A stretch of DNA of 39,605 nt. Origin: Leptolyngbya sp. DLM2.Bin27 (GTDB taxonomy: Bacteria; Cyanobacteriota; Cyanobacteriia; Phormidesmidales; Phormidesmidaceae). The notes beneath the pieces were generated by a model that had not been told where the DNA came from, ran no database searches, and saw only the letters and a program-made list of their open reading frames with translations. Of this stretch, positions 24,301 to 32,189 are shown one piece after another (within the stretch, counting starts at the first letter, position 1; the number at the start of each line of letters is the position of its first letter). The position numbers and the translations under genes are program-made. The stretch is taken from contig RECJ01000197.1 of the NCBI GenBank assembly GCA_007694115.1, forward strand, positions 1-39,605, given 5' to 3'.

Positions 24301-24540
24301 ATGTTTGTAGACAACACCCCCGAGGGCAACAGCCCCGACACCTTTGTCTTGCCCACCTATCGGCAAGAAACCCTGCGCCATATTTTGCTCGGCGACTACG
24401 GTGCGCTCATCGACGGCATTAGCCACTTGGTTTCGCTGGGCTACTGCGATCGCATCGCCTGGTCAGAGCCCATCCCCACCGGGCGCAGCGGCGAATATAT
24501 TAGCGTCATGACCCGCCGCCGAGGGGTGACAAGACCCTAG
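24301..24540 (+). CDS. Conserved small cyanobacterial protein of unknown function
   Basis: A 79-residue soluble protein. The core DTFVLPTYRQETLRHILLGDYGAL, followed by a short helix, LGYCDRIAWSEPIPTGRSGEY and a final SVMTRR, resembles a small protein I associate with many filamentous cyanobacteria, always of similar length; no function is known to me. It has no signal or membrane segment. The ATG has a GGAG ribosome site at 24289-24292. A hairpin overlaps that site, and a longer structured region lies upstream. A 12-bp stem follows the gene (24548-24583). Confidence 0.8.
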   Translation: MFVDNTPEGNSPDTFVLPTYRQETLRHILLGDYGALIDGISHLVSLGYCDRIAWSEPIPTGRSGEYISVMTRRRGVTRP

Positions 24541-24547
24541 CGCACCA

Positions 24548-24583
24548 GCGACACCCAGCGGGTTTACAGCTGCTGGGTGTCGC
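24548..24583 (+). terminator. Hairpin downstream of the 79-aa gene
   Basis: GCGACACCCAGC (24548-24559) pairs perfectly with GCTGGGTGTCGC (24572-24583). The stem is strong but lacks a T-run, so the terminator assignment is tentative. Confidence 0.5.
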
Positions 24584-24715
24584 TCGGTCACGGGCCAACC
24601 AGCGACGACCCTCAGGCCGTTGGCTACACCAAAGCAGCCCAGGCTGTGCCCTCGCCAAAAGCCTCCTATGATAGAGAGCGGCGATTTTTGTTAATCTGAG
24701 CGGCCTGTCTCAACC

Positions 24716-25423
24716 ATGTCAACCCCTCCCGATGCCCGGCGCTACGCCCCGGCCACCGAGCGCAACCGCGAGCCGATCCTAGCGGTGCTCCAGCGAGTGC
24801 TGCCCCCCACCGGCACCGTGCTTGAAATCTCCAGCGGCACCGGAGAGCACGCTGTTTTCTTTGCCCCCCGGTTGGCCCCCCGGCAGTGGCTGCCCTCAGA
24901 CCTCAACCCCGAGGCCCGCCACAGCATTGCTGCCTGGCGAGAGGCTGCCCCCGCCGACAACCTACACCCGCCCCTAGCCCTCGATGCCGCCGCCCCGGTC
25001 TGGCCCGTAGAGACTCAACCATCAGAGACTCAACCATCAGAGACTCAACCATCAGACGCTCAACCGTCTGGGGATTTACCACTGGCCCTAGACTGGCAAC
25101 GCCATCCCATCACCGCCCTGGTCAATATCAACATGATCCACATTTCGCCCTGGGCCGCCTGCCTGGGGCTGATGGCCGGGGCCGGGCGCATTTTGCCCCC
25201 CGGTGGGGTGCTCTACCTCTACGGCCCCTACAAGCAGGGCGGGCAGCACACCGCCCCCAGCAATGCCGCCTTTGATGCCAGCTTGCAGGCCCAAAACCCC
25301 CACTGGGGGGTGCGCGATCTCGAAACCGTGGTCGCCGCCGCCGAGGCCGAGGGGCTGACCCTGGTCGAAACGACGGTCATGCCCGCCAACAATCTCTCGG
25401 TTGTGTTTAGGGCCAACCCATAG
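24716..25423 (+). CDS. DUF938 family SAM-dependent methyltransferase-like protein
   Basis: A 235-residue protein of the DUF938 family, predicted class I SAM-dependent methyltransferases of unknown substrate. The conserved start ARRYAPATERNREPIL is followed by the SAM-binding motif VLEISSGTGEHAVFFAP, the WLPSDLNPEA strand, VNINMIHISPW, the GRILPPGGVLYLYGPYK loop and the terminal NNLSVVFR. An in-frame repeat of five residues (ETQPS, three perfect copies and one variant) is inserted between the DLNPE region and the VNINMIH strand; it is likely a surface loop. The gene is monocistronic or loosely linked to its neighbours. The ATG at 24716 fits the family N-terminus. Confidence 0.9.
   Translation: MSTPPDARRYAPATERNREPILAVLQRVLPPTGTVLEISSGTGEHAVFFAPRLAPRQWLPSDLNPEARHSIAAWREAAPADNLHPPLALDAAAPVWPVETQPSETQPSETQPSDAQPSGDLPLALDWQRHPITALVNINMIHISPWAACLGLMAGAGRILPPGGVLYLYGPYKQGGQHTAPSNAAFDASLQAQNPHWGVRDLETVVAAAEAEGLTLVETTVMPANNLSVVFRANP
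25010..25069 (+). repeat. In-frame 15-bp repeat inside the DUF938 gene
   Basis: GAGACTCAACCATCA occurs three times without mismatch (25010-25054), with a fourth variant copy at 25055-25069. It codes for ETQPS units. Confidence 0.95.
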
Positions 25424-25469
25424 CGCCATGGCTCGGTGCTCAATCGGTGGGTTGCCAACCCAACGACAG

Positions 25470-25586
25470 CTAAATAATCTGCTGACTCTGGAGAAAAAAG
25501 TACACCAGTCGGGCCAGGCTGAGGCCAATAAACGACATCAAAATGATGGTGATCGAGACGCTGACAATATTGCGAACGGCTTTCAT
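25470..25586 (-). CDS. 38-aa single-membrane-span peptide
   Basis: A short frame reading MKAVRNIVSVSITIILMS, then FIGLSLARLVYFFLQSQQII and stop. The basic start (K2, R5), a continuous hydrophobic helix of about 24 residues with a polar interruption and an aromatic end suggest a small membrane peptide like the low-mass subunits of photosystems, cytochrome b6f or NDH-1 in cyanobacteria, but I cannot match it to a named one. It is divergent from the solute-binding protein gene (65 bases between the ATGs). No clear ribosome site was seen. The coding status is inferred from hydrophobic organisation alone. Confidence 0.5.
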   Translation of the reverse strand: MKAVRNIVSVSITIILMSFIGLSLARLVYFFLQSQQII

Positions 25587-25650
25587 GGGCGTAAACTAAA
25601 ACGCTATGGTTGATCAGTATTCTCGCCCCATGGGGGGTACTGGGGGGCAA

Positions 25651-26781
25651 ATGCTCATGAATCGTCGCACCTTTTTGGCGGGCACCAGCGGGGTGGCTTT
25701 AGCCGCTTTAGCGACAGGGTGCCAGCGATCTGCAAATGCCGACCTGCGCCTGGCCATGGTGACCAATTCGGTGCCAGCTCAGCTGCTCAGGGCGTTTCAG
25801 CAGCGCTCAGACCAGAGTGGCCGGGTGGCGGTTGTGCCCCAAGAGTCGCTGCTTGAGCTGTACGCCCTGCTCCAGCGCTGGCAGCAGCCCGAGGGGGCCA
25901 GGCTGCCCCCGGTGGCCGACTGGGTCAGCTTGGCTGACTACTGGCTAGCCCCTGCCATTCGCCAGGGGCTTGTGCAGCCCGTAGAGGTGGCAGCGCTGAC
26001 CCACTGGGATGATTTGGCGGCGGTGTGGCCCGACCTGGTGCGCCGCAGTGCCGACGGCACCCCCAGCGCTGCGGGCAATATTTGGGCTGTGCCCTACCGC
26101 TGGAGCCATCTGGTGCTGCTCTACGACCCGGCGCGTCTGCCACGGGACAGTGCTGCGCTAACCACCTGGGCCGATCTGCTGCGCCCTGAGCTGGCCCGGC
26201 GGGTGATTTTGCCTGACCACCCTCGTCTGGTGCTGGGCTTGGCCCAAAAAGCCCTGGGCCATTCGGCCAATGGCGAAGACCCGGCGGCGGTGGCGGGTTT
26301 AGAGCCATTTCTGGCCGATCTGCACCAGCAGGTGCGGGTCTATGACTCAAGCCGCTACCTAGAGTCGCTGATTATTGGCGATGCCACCGCCGTGGTGGGC
26401 TGGTCAGACGATGTGCTGCCGATGCTGAGGCAGTACCGCAATTTGGCGGCAGCGGTGCCCCCCGAGGGCACGCTGCTGAGTGCTCAGCTCTGGGTGCAGC
26501 CTGCGATCGCCCCAGACAGTTCTACGGTTGGCCTCGACTGGCTCGACTTTTGCCTGCAAGATGATTTTGTTGCCCAGCTAGCTATTTTTGGCGAAGGCAT
26601 CTCGCCCCGGTTGTGGGGCGTTGAGCCAGGGCAGCTACCCGAGCCGTTGCAGCAGCCGGCGGGGGTGGTGCTTGCGCCCCAGGTGGCTAGCCAGAGCGAG
26701 TTTTTGCTGCCTTTAAATGCTGAGACTGAGGCTCGATACACCGATCTGTGGCAGGCTATGCGGAGCGCAGATCTGTCCTAG
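25651..26781 (+). CDS. Tat-type lipoprotein, extracellular solute-binding protein (PotD-like)
   Basis: A 376-residue periplasmic-binding protein of the spermidine/putrescine or iron type (family 1-like). The N-terminus carries a twin-arginine motif (NRRTFLAG) and a lipobox-like ALATGC, predicting export by Tat and lipid attachment at Cys24. The mature part has the two-lobe fold features DLRLAMVTNSVPAQL, WVSLADYWLAPAIRQG, AVPYRWSHLVLLYDP and TTWADLLRPELARRVILPD. No permease or ATPase gene is adjacent, so the transporter partners are elsewhere or absent. The ATG at 25651 has a G-rich ribosome site; in-frame ATGs at 25657 and 25630 and an upstream start at 25606 are alternatives. Confidence 0.88.
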   Translation: MLMNRRTFLAGTSGVALAALATGCQRSANADLRLAMVTNSVPAQLLRAFQQRSDQSGRVAVVPQESLLELYALLQRWQQPEGARLPPVADWVSLADYWLAPAIRQGLVQPVEVAALTHWDDLAAVWPDLVRRSADGTPSAAGNIWAVPYRWSHLVLLYDPARLPRDSAALTTWADLLRPELARRVILPDHPRLVLGLAQKALGHSANGEDPAAVAGLEPFLADLHQQVRVYDSSRYLESLIIGDATAVVGWSDDVLPMLRQYRNLAAAVPPEGTLLSAQLWVQPAIAPDSSTVGLDWLDFCLQDDFVAQLAIFGEGISPRLWGVEPGQLPEPLQQPAGVVLAPQVASQSEFLLPLNAETEARYTDLWQAMRSADLS

Positions 26782-26791
26782 CCGAGGTTCT

Positions 26792-26831
26792 AGGGCAGCG
26801 TCAAGGCAAAAACTAAGCTTGACGCTGCCCT
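26792..26831. terminator. Hairpin between convergent genes
   Basis: AGGGCAGCGTCAAG (26792-26805) is perfectly complementary to CTTGACGCTGCCCT (26818-26831). It lies between the solute-binding protein gene and the secreted-protein gene on the other strand. The T-runs are weak, but position and stem strength favour a shared terminator. Confidence 0.7.
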
Positions 26832-26847
26832 GGGGGCTTTGGCCGGG

Positions 26848-27732
26848 CTAGATGCGCTCATCGGTTGCAGTTGTCTGGGCGGTAGGGGCCAAGGGCGGCT
26901 GGCGACGCGGCCCGGCGGCCACCAGCTGGCGCTGAATCTGCACGATGCGGGTGGCGTCTAGGTTGGCTGAGCAACGGTAGCCTGTGGCCGTCGCCCCAGC
27001 CGCCGCCGGTTGAGCGTCAAATTCGCAGGCATAGAGCCCGACTAGGCGGTTGCTGTGGGTGCTGCCCTGAAAGAAGCGCAGATTGTAGCCAAAGCTGCGG
27101 GCTGCGGTGCCAAACTGGTTGAGCACGGCGTAGCGCTCGCTGTAGGTCAACACCGACCACATCTGGGGGTTGATCAGCACATCTACCACGGGCGTGGCTG
27201 AGTCTTTGATTTGATAAGAAATCCACGATTGCACCAGGCGACGCCCCCCCAGGTGACGGGTCAATGAGTCGCGGTTCCACCACAGGCTGGGTAGGGTCAT
27301 GGTGTCGGCGGAGGCATAACGGCTGTCGCTAGAGAACGACCCGTCTACGATGCGATCGCTAAAGTCATCGGTGTTGGCCAGCGTAGCGGTGGGAAACATG
27401 AGCAGCTGGCAGAAGGTTTGGCTGAGCTGCTGCGATCGCATCGGCCAGTAGTTTGACAGCACATCGCCGGGGCAGCAGGCCGCGTCAAGCAGGCCCGCCC
27501 CATCAATGCTGCCGCAGGTCGCCAGCGCCTCGGCTGAGGCCCGCGAAACCGTGCCCCCCAGCAGCAGCAGCCCGGCTCCGGCGAGGGCCATACCCAAACG
27601 CCGCCCGACGGCCCTGGTCTGCCCCTCCCACAGCTGGGCTAGGCACAAGCGGCCCCCCACCCCACCTCTGACTGCGCCTCTTAAATCTTGCCCCAGGGGT
27701 GAGCGTTGACCCATGTCGCCGTCCATTGCCAT
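26848..27732 (-). CDS. Secreted conserved protein of unknown function
   Basis: An unrecognised protein of 294 residues (fewer if a later start is used). After a basic N-terminus a hydrophobic signal-like segment occurs (about residues 47-63), followed by a region with several cysteines: CGSIDGAGLLDAACCPGD, then SQTFCQLLMFP, ACEFDAQP and GYRCSANL. Aromatic and serine-rich motifs between them (LPSLWWNRDSL, LVQSWISYQ, SYNLRFF-like) suggest an exported disulfide-bonded domain. The ATG at 27594 would place the signal directly at the N-terminus and may be the true start. It begins 3 bases after the radical SAM gene on the same strand, so the two are probably co-transcribed. It appears to be a cyanobacterial family, without function known to me. 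Confidence 0.75.
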   Translation of the reverse strand: MAMDGDMGQRSPLGQDLRGAVRGGVGGRLCLAQLWEGQTRAVGRRLGMALAGAGLLLLGGTVSRASAEALATCGSIDGAGLLDAACCPGDVLSNYWPMRSQQLSQTFCQLLMFPTATLANTDDFSDRIVDGSFSSDSRYASADTMTLPSLWWNRDSLTRHLGGRRLVQSWISYQIKDSATPVVDVLINPQMWSVLTYSERYAVLNQFGTAARSFGYNLRFFQGSTHSNRLVGLYACEFDAQPAAAGATATGYRCSANLDATRIVQIQRQLVAAGPRRQPPLAPTAQTTATDERI

Positions 27733-27735
27733 TAC

Positions 27736-30504
27736 CTACACAAACATCAACCGGCTGCGGTGCACATGCCCGAGCGCAAGGGGCTGCTTGGCCACCTGCT
27801 CTAGCATGAACACGACTTGCTCGGGGCGCAGCAGGTTCCCGTCGTTGCGGCAGTTGCCCACCACCCGCAGCCAAACGCCATGCTCTTCTCTAAGATACTC
27901 CAGGCCTGGGGGTAGGGGCTGGTCGCCTGGAACCAGGGCTAGCTCGTGCAGGCGCTCCCGCAGGTTGACCAGCTGGGTTTTTCCAGACTTAGTCTGTTTT
28001 TCCCACAGCACCTCAGCTTGGGCCATGACCGCCGCTATCCATTGATGCCACAGGTGATCCTGGGCTGGCTCCGGCGACTGATCCGACGGCTGATCCGCCA
28101 ACTGATCTGGCGACTGATCCGGCGATTGATCCGTCAACTGATCCGACGGCTGATCCGGCGGTGGGGCGGCGGCTTGATCGAGCCCTAGCCGCAGGTAATA
28201 TTCGGCCCGGTCGAGGCGCTTGGTGGCCGAGGGCTCCTTTAGCGAAACTTCTTCCACGCCGTAGAGGGGAATCTCCGGCGGCAGCTGGGCGGCGAGCCGC
28301 CGCAAGAAATCCTCCGGTGCGATCGCCTGGGTCAGCTCAAAATCAACCACTTCGCCGCTGCTGGTGGCCCCCAGGGGCAGGGCGTTGGCGGGCGACAGGC
28401 GGGGGCCAGGGTGAAAACCGCCGGTAAAGGCGATGGGTAAGCTGGCCCGGCGCAGGGCGCGATCAAACAGGCGCACCAGATCTAAATGCCCGATCAGGGC
28501 CATCGACCCCAGCTTGCCCAGGGTGACCCGCAGCCGCTGCACCCGCTCCGAGCTGGGCTGGCCGTGGCCCGCAAAGGCTGGAATCGGCAGCGGCGGCACC
28601 ACCACATTGTGGCCAAAGTCGGGGCCGCAGATGCCGCAGTGGCTACAGCCCTCAAAGGAGCAGTCGGGCACGGTGGCGGCTTCGAGGGCGCGGAAGAGGT
28701 CGTCCTTGAGCCAGGTTTTGTCGATGCCTGTGTCCAGGTGATCCCAGGGCAGGGGCGCATCGAGACTGGGGTGACCACCACTGGCATCGGCGATCTCGGT
28801 GTCCATGACATTCCACTCGCCCTGCCATTGGCCCTGGTCTACCTGGCGGTATTTCCAGGTTAGCCCTGCCTCGTCAATCGCCTGGGTCCAGGCATTAAAG
28901 GCGTTTTCAACGCTCTCCCACCAGCTGTCCATGCCCGCCCCCAGTTCCCAGGCGCGGCGCACCACCGGGCCTAGGCGGCGATCGCCCCGACCGACAAAGT
29001 CCTCCATCGCCGAAATCCGCACGTCGGTGAAATTGACCTTGGCCCAGCGCATGTCGCTAAACTCGGCCCGCAGCAGCCGCTGCTTGCGGCGAAACTCCTC
29101 GGTTGACACCGAGTGCCACTGGAAGGGGGTGTGGGGCTTGGGGGTAAAGTTGGAAATGGTGAGGTTAAAGGTCAAGGGCCGCCGCCCCTTGATATAGCAG
29201 GTTTGGCGCAGCCAGCGCACGGTTTCGGCAATGCCCAGCACATCCACATCGGTCTCGCCGGGCAGGCCGATCATAAAGTAGAGCTTTACCCGGCCCCAGC
29301 CCTGCTCGTGGGCGGTCTTGATGCCGCGCAGCAGCTCTTCGTTGGTCAACCCCTTGTTGATGATGTCGCGCATCCGCTGGGTGCCTGCCTCCGGGGCAAA
29401 GGTCAACCCGGTGAGGCGGGTGCCGCCGATGATATTGGCGATGTTTTCGTCAAAGCGATCCACCCGCTGGCTGGGCAGCGACAGCGAAATGTTTTCATCC
29501 TTGAGCCGGTTTTTGACCTCGACCCCCACCGCTGGCAGGGCCAGATAGTCAGAGCAGCTCAGCGACAGCAGCGAAAACTCGTTGTAGCCGGTTTTGCGCA
29601 TGCCGGTTTCGATGGCATCTACCACCGTCTCTGGGTCAACGTCGCGGGCGGGGCGAGTCAGCATGCCCGGCTGGCAAAAGCGGCAGCCTCGGGTGCAGCC
29701 CCGGCGAATCTCCACCGTCAGGCGATCGTGTACGGTCTCGACGTAGGGCACCAACCCCATGGCGTAGGCGGGGATCGGCGTGGCCACCCGGCGCAGCACC
29801 CGCTCAGGCACATCGGGCCGATTGGGGTGCACTGAGCCATCCTCGGCCATGTCGTAGAACCGAGGCACGTAGACCCCCGGCACCTGGGCCAGGTCGAGCA
29901 GCAGCGCTTCACGGCTGAGGCCAGCGGCCTTGCCCTCTTCGATCACCAGGGCGATCTCGGGCAGCAGTTCTTCGCCGTCGCCCAGGGCAACAAAGTCAAA
30001 GAAGTCGGCGTAGGGCTCGGGGTTGGAGGTGGCCGTTTGGCCCCCGGCAAAGATCAGCGGCCAAGCGCCCTCGTCTACGGCAAAGGCTCCGGCTTGATCC
30101 CGCTCCCGCCAGGTGAGGGGAATGCCCGCCAGCGAGAGCATTTCTAAAATATTGGTGGCCCCCAGCTCGTAGCTGAGGCTAAAGCCTAAAATGTCAAACT
30201 CGGTGAGGGGCCGCTGCGACTCTACCGCAAACAGCGGCGTGTCGGTGGCCTTGAGTTTAGCGGCTAGATCAGCGGCGGGCAGGTAGGCGCGATCGCACAG
30301 CTGCCGGGGCTGGGCATTTAAAATGCTGTAGAGAATAATGTGGCCCAGGTTAGAGGCTCCCACCTCATACACCTCGGGATAGGTCAACACCCAGCGCACC
30401 GCCGCCTGGGGCCAGGGCTTGTGCACAGCACCTAGCTCATTGCCCAAGTAGCGAGCCGGTTTGGCAACGTCAGCGGCCACTAATGTATTAACTGATACAG
30501 GCAC
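27736..30504 (-). CDS. TIGR03960-type radical SAM protein with B12-binding-like N-terminus and DUF2344 C-terminus
   Basis: A 922-residue protein. An N-terminal cobalamin-binding-like domain (RWVLTYPEVYEVGASNLG onward) precedes the radical SAM core, whose cluster motif RRGCTRGCRFCQPG supplies Cys270, Cys274 and Cys277. The glycine-rich SAM strands and MIGLPGETDVDV follow. The C-terminal region has CSFEGCSHCGICG, a possible second cysteine cluster, and a DUF2344 domain (GKLGSMALIGHLDLVRLFDRALRRA). Family members are widespread in cyanobacteria; the reaction is unknown. A flexible linker in the last fifth consists of DQxx repeats. The ATG start is first in frame; a small stem (30540-30558) lies in the leader. 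Confidence 0.9.
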   Translation of the reverse strand: MPVSVNTLVAADVAKPARYLGNELGAVHKPWPQAAVRWVLTYPEVYEVGASNLGHIILYSILNAQPRQLCDRAYLPAADLAAKLKATDTPLFAVESQRPLTEFDILGFSLSYELGATNILEMLSLAGIPLTWRERDQAGAFAVDEGAWPLIFAGGQTATSNPEPYADFFDFVALGDGEELLPEIALVIEEGKAAGLSREALLLDLAQVPGVYVPRFYDMAEDGSVHPNRPDVPERVLRRVATPIPAYAMGLVPYVETVHDRLTVEIRRGCTRGCRFCQPGMLTRPARDVDPETVVDAIETGMRKTGYNEFSLLSLSCSDYLALPAVGVEVKNRLKDENISLSLPSQRVDRFDENIANIIGGTRLTGLTFAPEAGTQRMRDIINKGLTNEELLRGIKTAHEQGWGRVKLYFMIGLPGETDVDVLGIAETVRWLRQTCYIKGRRPLTFNLTISNFTPKPHTPFQWHSVSTEEFRRKQRLLRAEFSDMRWAKVNFTDVRISAMEDFVGRGDRRLGPVVRRAWELGAGMDSWWESVENAFNAWTQAIDEAGLTWKYRQVDQGQWQGEWNVMDTEIADASGGHPSLDAPLPWDHLDTGIDKTWLKDDLFRALEAATVPDCSFEGCSHCGICGPDFGHNVVVPPLPIPAFAGHGQPSSERVQRLRVTLGKLGSMALIGHLDLVRLFDRALRRASLPIAFTGGFHPGPRLSPANALPLGATSSGEVVDFELTQAIAPEDFLRRLAAQLPPEIPLYGVEEVSLKEPSATKRLDRAEYYLRLGLDQAAAPPPDQPSDQLTDQSPDQSPDQLADQPSDQSPEPAQDHLWHQWIAAVMAQAEVLWEKQTKSGKTQLVNLRERLHELALVPGDQPLPPGLEYLREEHGVWLRVVGNCRNDGNLLRPEQVVFMLEQVAKQPLALGHVHRSRLMFV
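28081..28164 (-). repeat. Seven 12-bp units coding for DQxx repeats in the radical SAM protein
   Basis: On the plus strand the units are variants of ATCCGACGGCTG repeated seven times from 28081. In the protein they read DQPS, DQLT, DQSP, DQSP, DQLA, DQPS, DQSP and form a hydrophilic linker inside the DUF2344 part. Confidence 0.92.
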
Positions 30505-30705
30505 AGCTCACTTACCCCCAGAATAAAAGCCTTAGAACCGACCCAGACTGCCTGGGTCTTTCCCAGCGCTGCCTAACCGCCACCGCCCTCAAGTCGCTGG
30601 GCGCGGCCAGAGGGCGGCTGTTCTACTTCTCATACTATACCGGGCGCAGGCCAGAGCCAGAGACAGGTTCCCAGGAGCTAGCGGTCAGTTTTAGACGGCT
30701 GAGGT

Positions 30706-31035
30706 CTAGGCGGCCATGGGCATGGCTTGGGGGAGTTCGTCGACCATTTCAAAGGCCCGATCCAGCTGAGTTAGCTCAAACACAATACGAATGGCCGGGG
30801 GTACAGAGTATAGGCAAAGACGCTTTTGCTGCTGACGCGCATGCTTGAGCGCCGACACCAGAGAAATTAGCCCGGCGCTGTCGAGGGACTCGACCTGACT
30901 CATATCGACAAACAACCCGCAGGCCAGATCGCACTGGATCTGCTGCATTAAAGAGGTATGAAAAGCTTGGGCATTAGAGGCGTTGAGTGAGCCTTCAGCC
31001 TGAAAAATAGCCATTTCTTTAGACATAGTTTGCAT
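30706..31035 (-). CDS. STAS-domain protein (anti-sigma factor antagonist type)
   Basis: A 109-residue single STAS domain of the SpoIIAA/RsbV kind, which in partner-switching systems binds or releases an anti-sigma factor according to phosphorylation. The fold pattern is visible: IFQAEGSLNASNAQAF, GLFVDMSQVESLDSAGLISLV and CLYSVPPAIRIVFELTQLDRAF. The phospho-acceptor position in DSAGL is Ser53. No anti-sigma kinase or phosphatase is adjacent; the PP2C protein at 14619 is a distant candidate only. The ATG at 31035 is chosen because it directly precedes the domain and has GGAG upstream; a longer frame reaches 31128. It is divergent from the 77-aa gene, with a CRP-like site between. Confidence 0.88.
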   Translation of the reverse strand: MQTMSKEMAIFQAEGSLNASNAQAFHTSLMQQIQCDLACGLFVDMSQVESLDSAGLISLVSALKHARQQQKRLCLYSVPPAIRIVFELTQLDRAFEMVDELPQAMPMAA

Positions 31036-31367
31036 ACTCGATATACTCCAGGTCGACGGGTAGTGTTTTGTACTATTTGAATTGGCGATCCACAGAACGA
31101 GTGAGCCACATCCCGAAGGTAGTTGCAATAGCCTGGTTGTGGTAGTGCCTAGAGGAATGATTAGTCGTATCTTGATATAGATCTAGACCTCGTCAATGTT
31201 CCCACTTACGTGGATCTACTGAACATATCTCCATTGGGTGATTTTTTTTGTGACTTAGATCACCACTGACTGTGGTCTGGTTCACGATTTTTTGGGGCTA
31301 TCATCACGGGCCAAAACAGAGCTAGGCTGGACAATGAACAGGTATAGAAAGACCCTAGGAGTGGTTC
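31036..31367. other. Divergent regulatory gap (332 bases)
   Basis: AT-rich promoter region between the STAS gene and the 77-aa gene. It contains a CRP-like palindrome (31249-31264) and, toward the 77-aa gene, TATAGA at 31343-31348 as a possible -10 element. Confidence 0.6.
31249..31264. promoter_or_regulatory. CRP (cAMP receptor protein)-like binding site
   Basis: TGTGACTTAGATCACC matches the TGTGA-N6-TCACA consensus at 9 of 10 positions. Cyanobacterial SYCRP1 is known to bind this consensus. The site centre is about 112 bases before the 77-aa start codon and about 220 before the STAS start codon. Confidence 0.6.
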
Positions 31368-31601
31368 ATGGTTCCCACATTTTCCATTCGTCGATTGGTT
31401 GAGAAAGCGCTGTACAGTGGGCTGCTAACCCCTGATATAGAGCAGGGTATCAACGCTGAACTGTCTCGCCTGGGCCATCTGCCCATTGGTGATTCTGAGG
31501 TTCTAGAACTGCTCATGTACGAAATGGACGAAGGCCGTATCCGCTTAGTTCCAGGCCCTAGTCTCTGCAGCGATCCGCTTCGCCAGACCGTCATGAGCTA
31601 G
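31368..31601 (+). CDS. Conserved small cyanobacterial protein of unknown function
   Basis: A 77-residue soluble protein. The pattern FSIRRLVEKALYSGLLTPDIEQ, INAELSRLGHLPIGDSEVLE and LLMYEMDEGRIRLVP resembles a family I associate with cyanobacteria, without known function. It has a clear ribosome site (TAGGAG, 31356-31361) 6 bases before the ATG. The preceding AT-rich region includes a CRP-like site, which suggests control by cAMP or light/dark conditions. Confidence 0.82.
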   Translation: MVPTFSIRRLVEKALYSGLLTPDIEQGINAELSRLGHLPIGDSEVLELLMYEMDEGRIRLVPGPSLCSDPLRQTVMS

Positions 31602-31619
31602 CTCAGGGCCATCGGTATA

Positions 31620-31652
31620 GCTGACTGGGGTAGCGATCACCCCTTGGTCAGC
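31620..31652 (+). terminator. Possible terminator of the 77-aa gene
   Basis: GCTGAC (31620-31625) and GGGGT pair with ACCCC and GTCAGC (31647-31652), 18 bases after the stop codon. The stem is interrupted and there is no T-run, so this is a weak call. Confidence 0.4.
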
Positions 31653-31799
31653 GTTGTTGGGGCCGCTCAGAAAATCCCCCCGCCTACCGCAATTAGCTTC
31701 ATGAAAACTTAATCAAAAGCCTCCGGATTCTGGGCAAGCCCAGCTGGCTCAGGCCTCAGGCCGAGTCCAAACTTCCTCCTCTCTAAACCTCTGCAATGT

Positions 31800-32189
31800 T
31801 TAGTCGGGTGCTTGCCCTTGGCGATCGGCCCAGAGCTGGTGGACAAATTCATTCACCGTCAGTTGAGGTTGACCTGACGGTGCGGCCTCAGCAACCTCTG
31901 TTGCCAAGAATTTTGTTGCTAGCCCGGTGAGCAGCGGCATGACGTCAGTGTCGAGCGCAGGCACCAGGTCACCCAAGGGCCACAGCAGATCGGGGGGGGT
32001 GGTCTGGTTCAGCGCTGCGGCCCCGGCTTCAAAGGCCATGCCCAGGGGGTAAATGTCCGCTCCGCTGACCAAGGCCAGGGGGCGTATCCATCCTATTTGT
32101 CTAGCCGCCAGCACTTGAATCACCTCAGCGTAGAGGCGGGTTTGGCGGCATTCTAAAAACACAATTTGGCCTGAAACCAGAGCAGTCAT
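31800..32189 (-). CDS. Conserved hypothetical protein
   Basis: A 129-residue soluble protein of unknown function. The N-terminal half (ALVSGQIVFLECRQTRLYAEV, RQIGWIRPLALV) looks like a beta-strand domain, followed by a short linker and a helical second half (LLTGLATKFLATE, VNEFVHQLWADRQ). Similar proteins seem to be limited to cyanobacteria. There is no signal or membrane helix. It stands alone on the minus strand, and its base composition resembles that of its neighbours. Confidence 0.75.
   Translation of the reverse strand: MTALVSGQIVFLECRQTRLYAEVIQVLAARQIGWIRPLALVSGADIYPLGMAFEAGAAALNQTTPPDLLWPLGDLVPALDTDVMPLLTGLATKFLATEVAEAAPSGQPQLTVNEFVHQLWADRQGQAPD

Noticed and set aside
29113..29835. 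240-aa plus-strand frame inside the radical SAM gene
   Set aside because: It lies antisense to the conserved radical SAM core, which explains the open frame.
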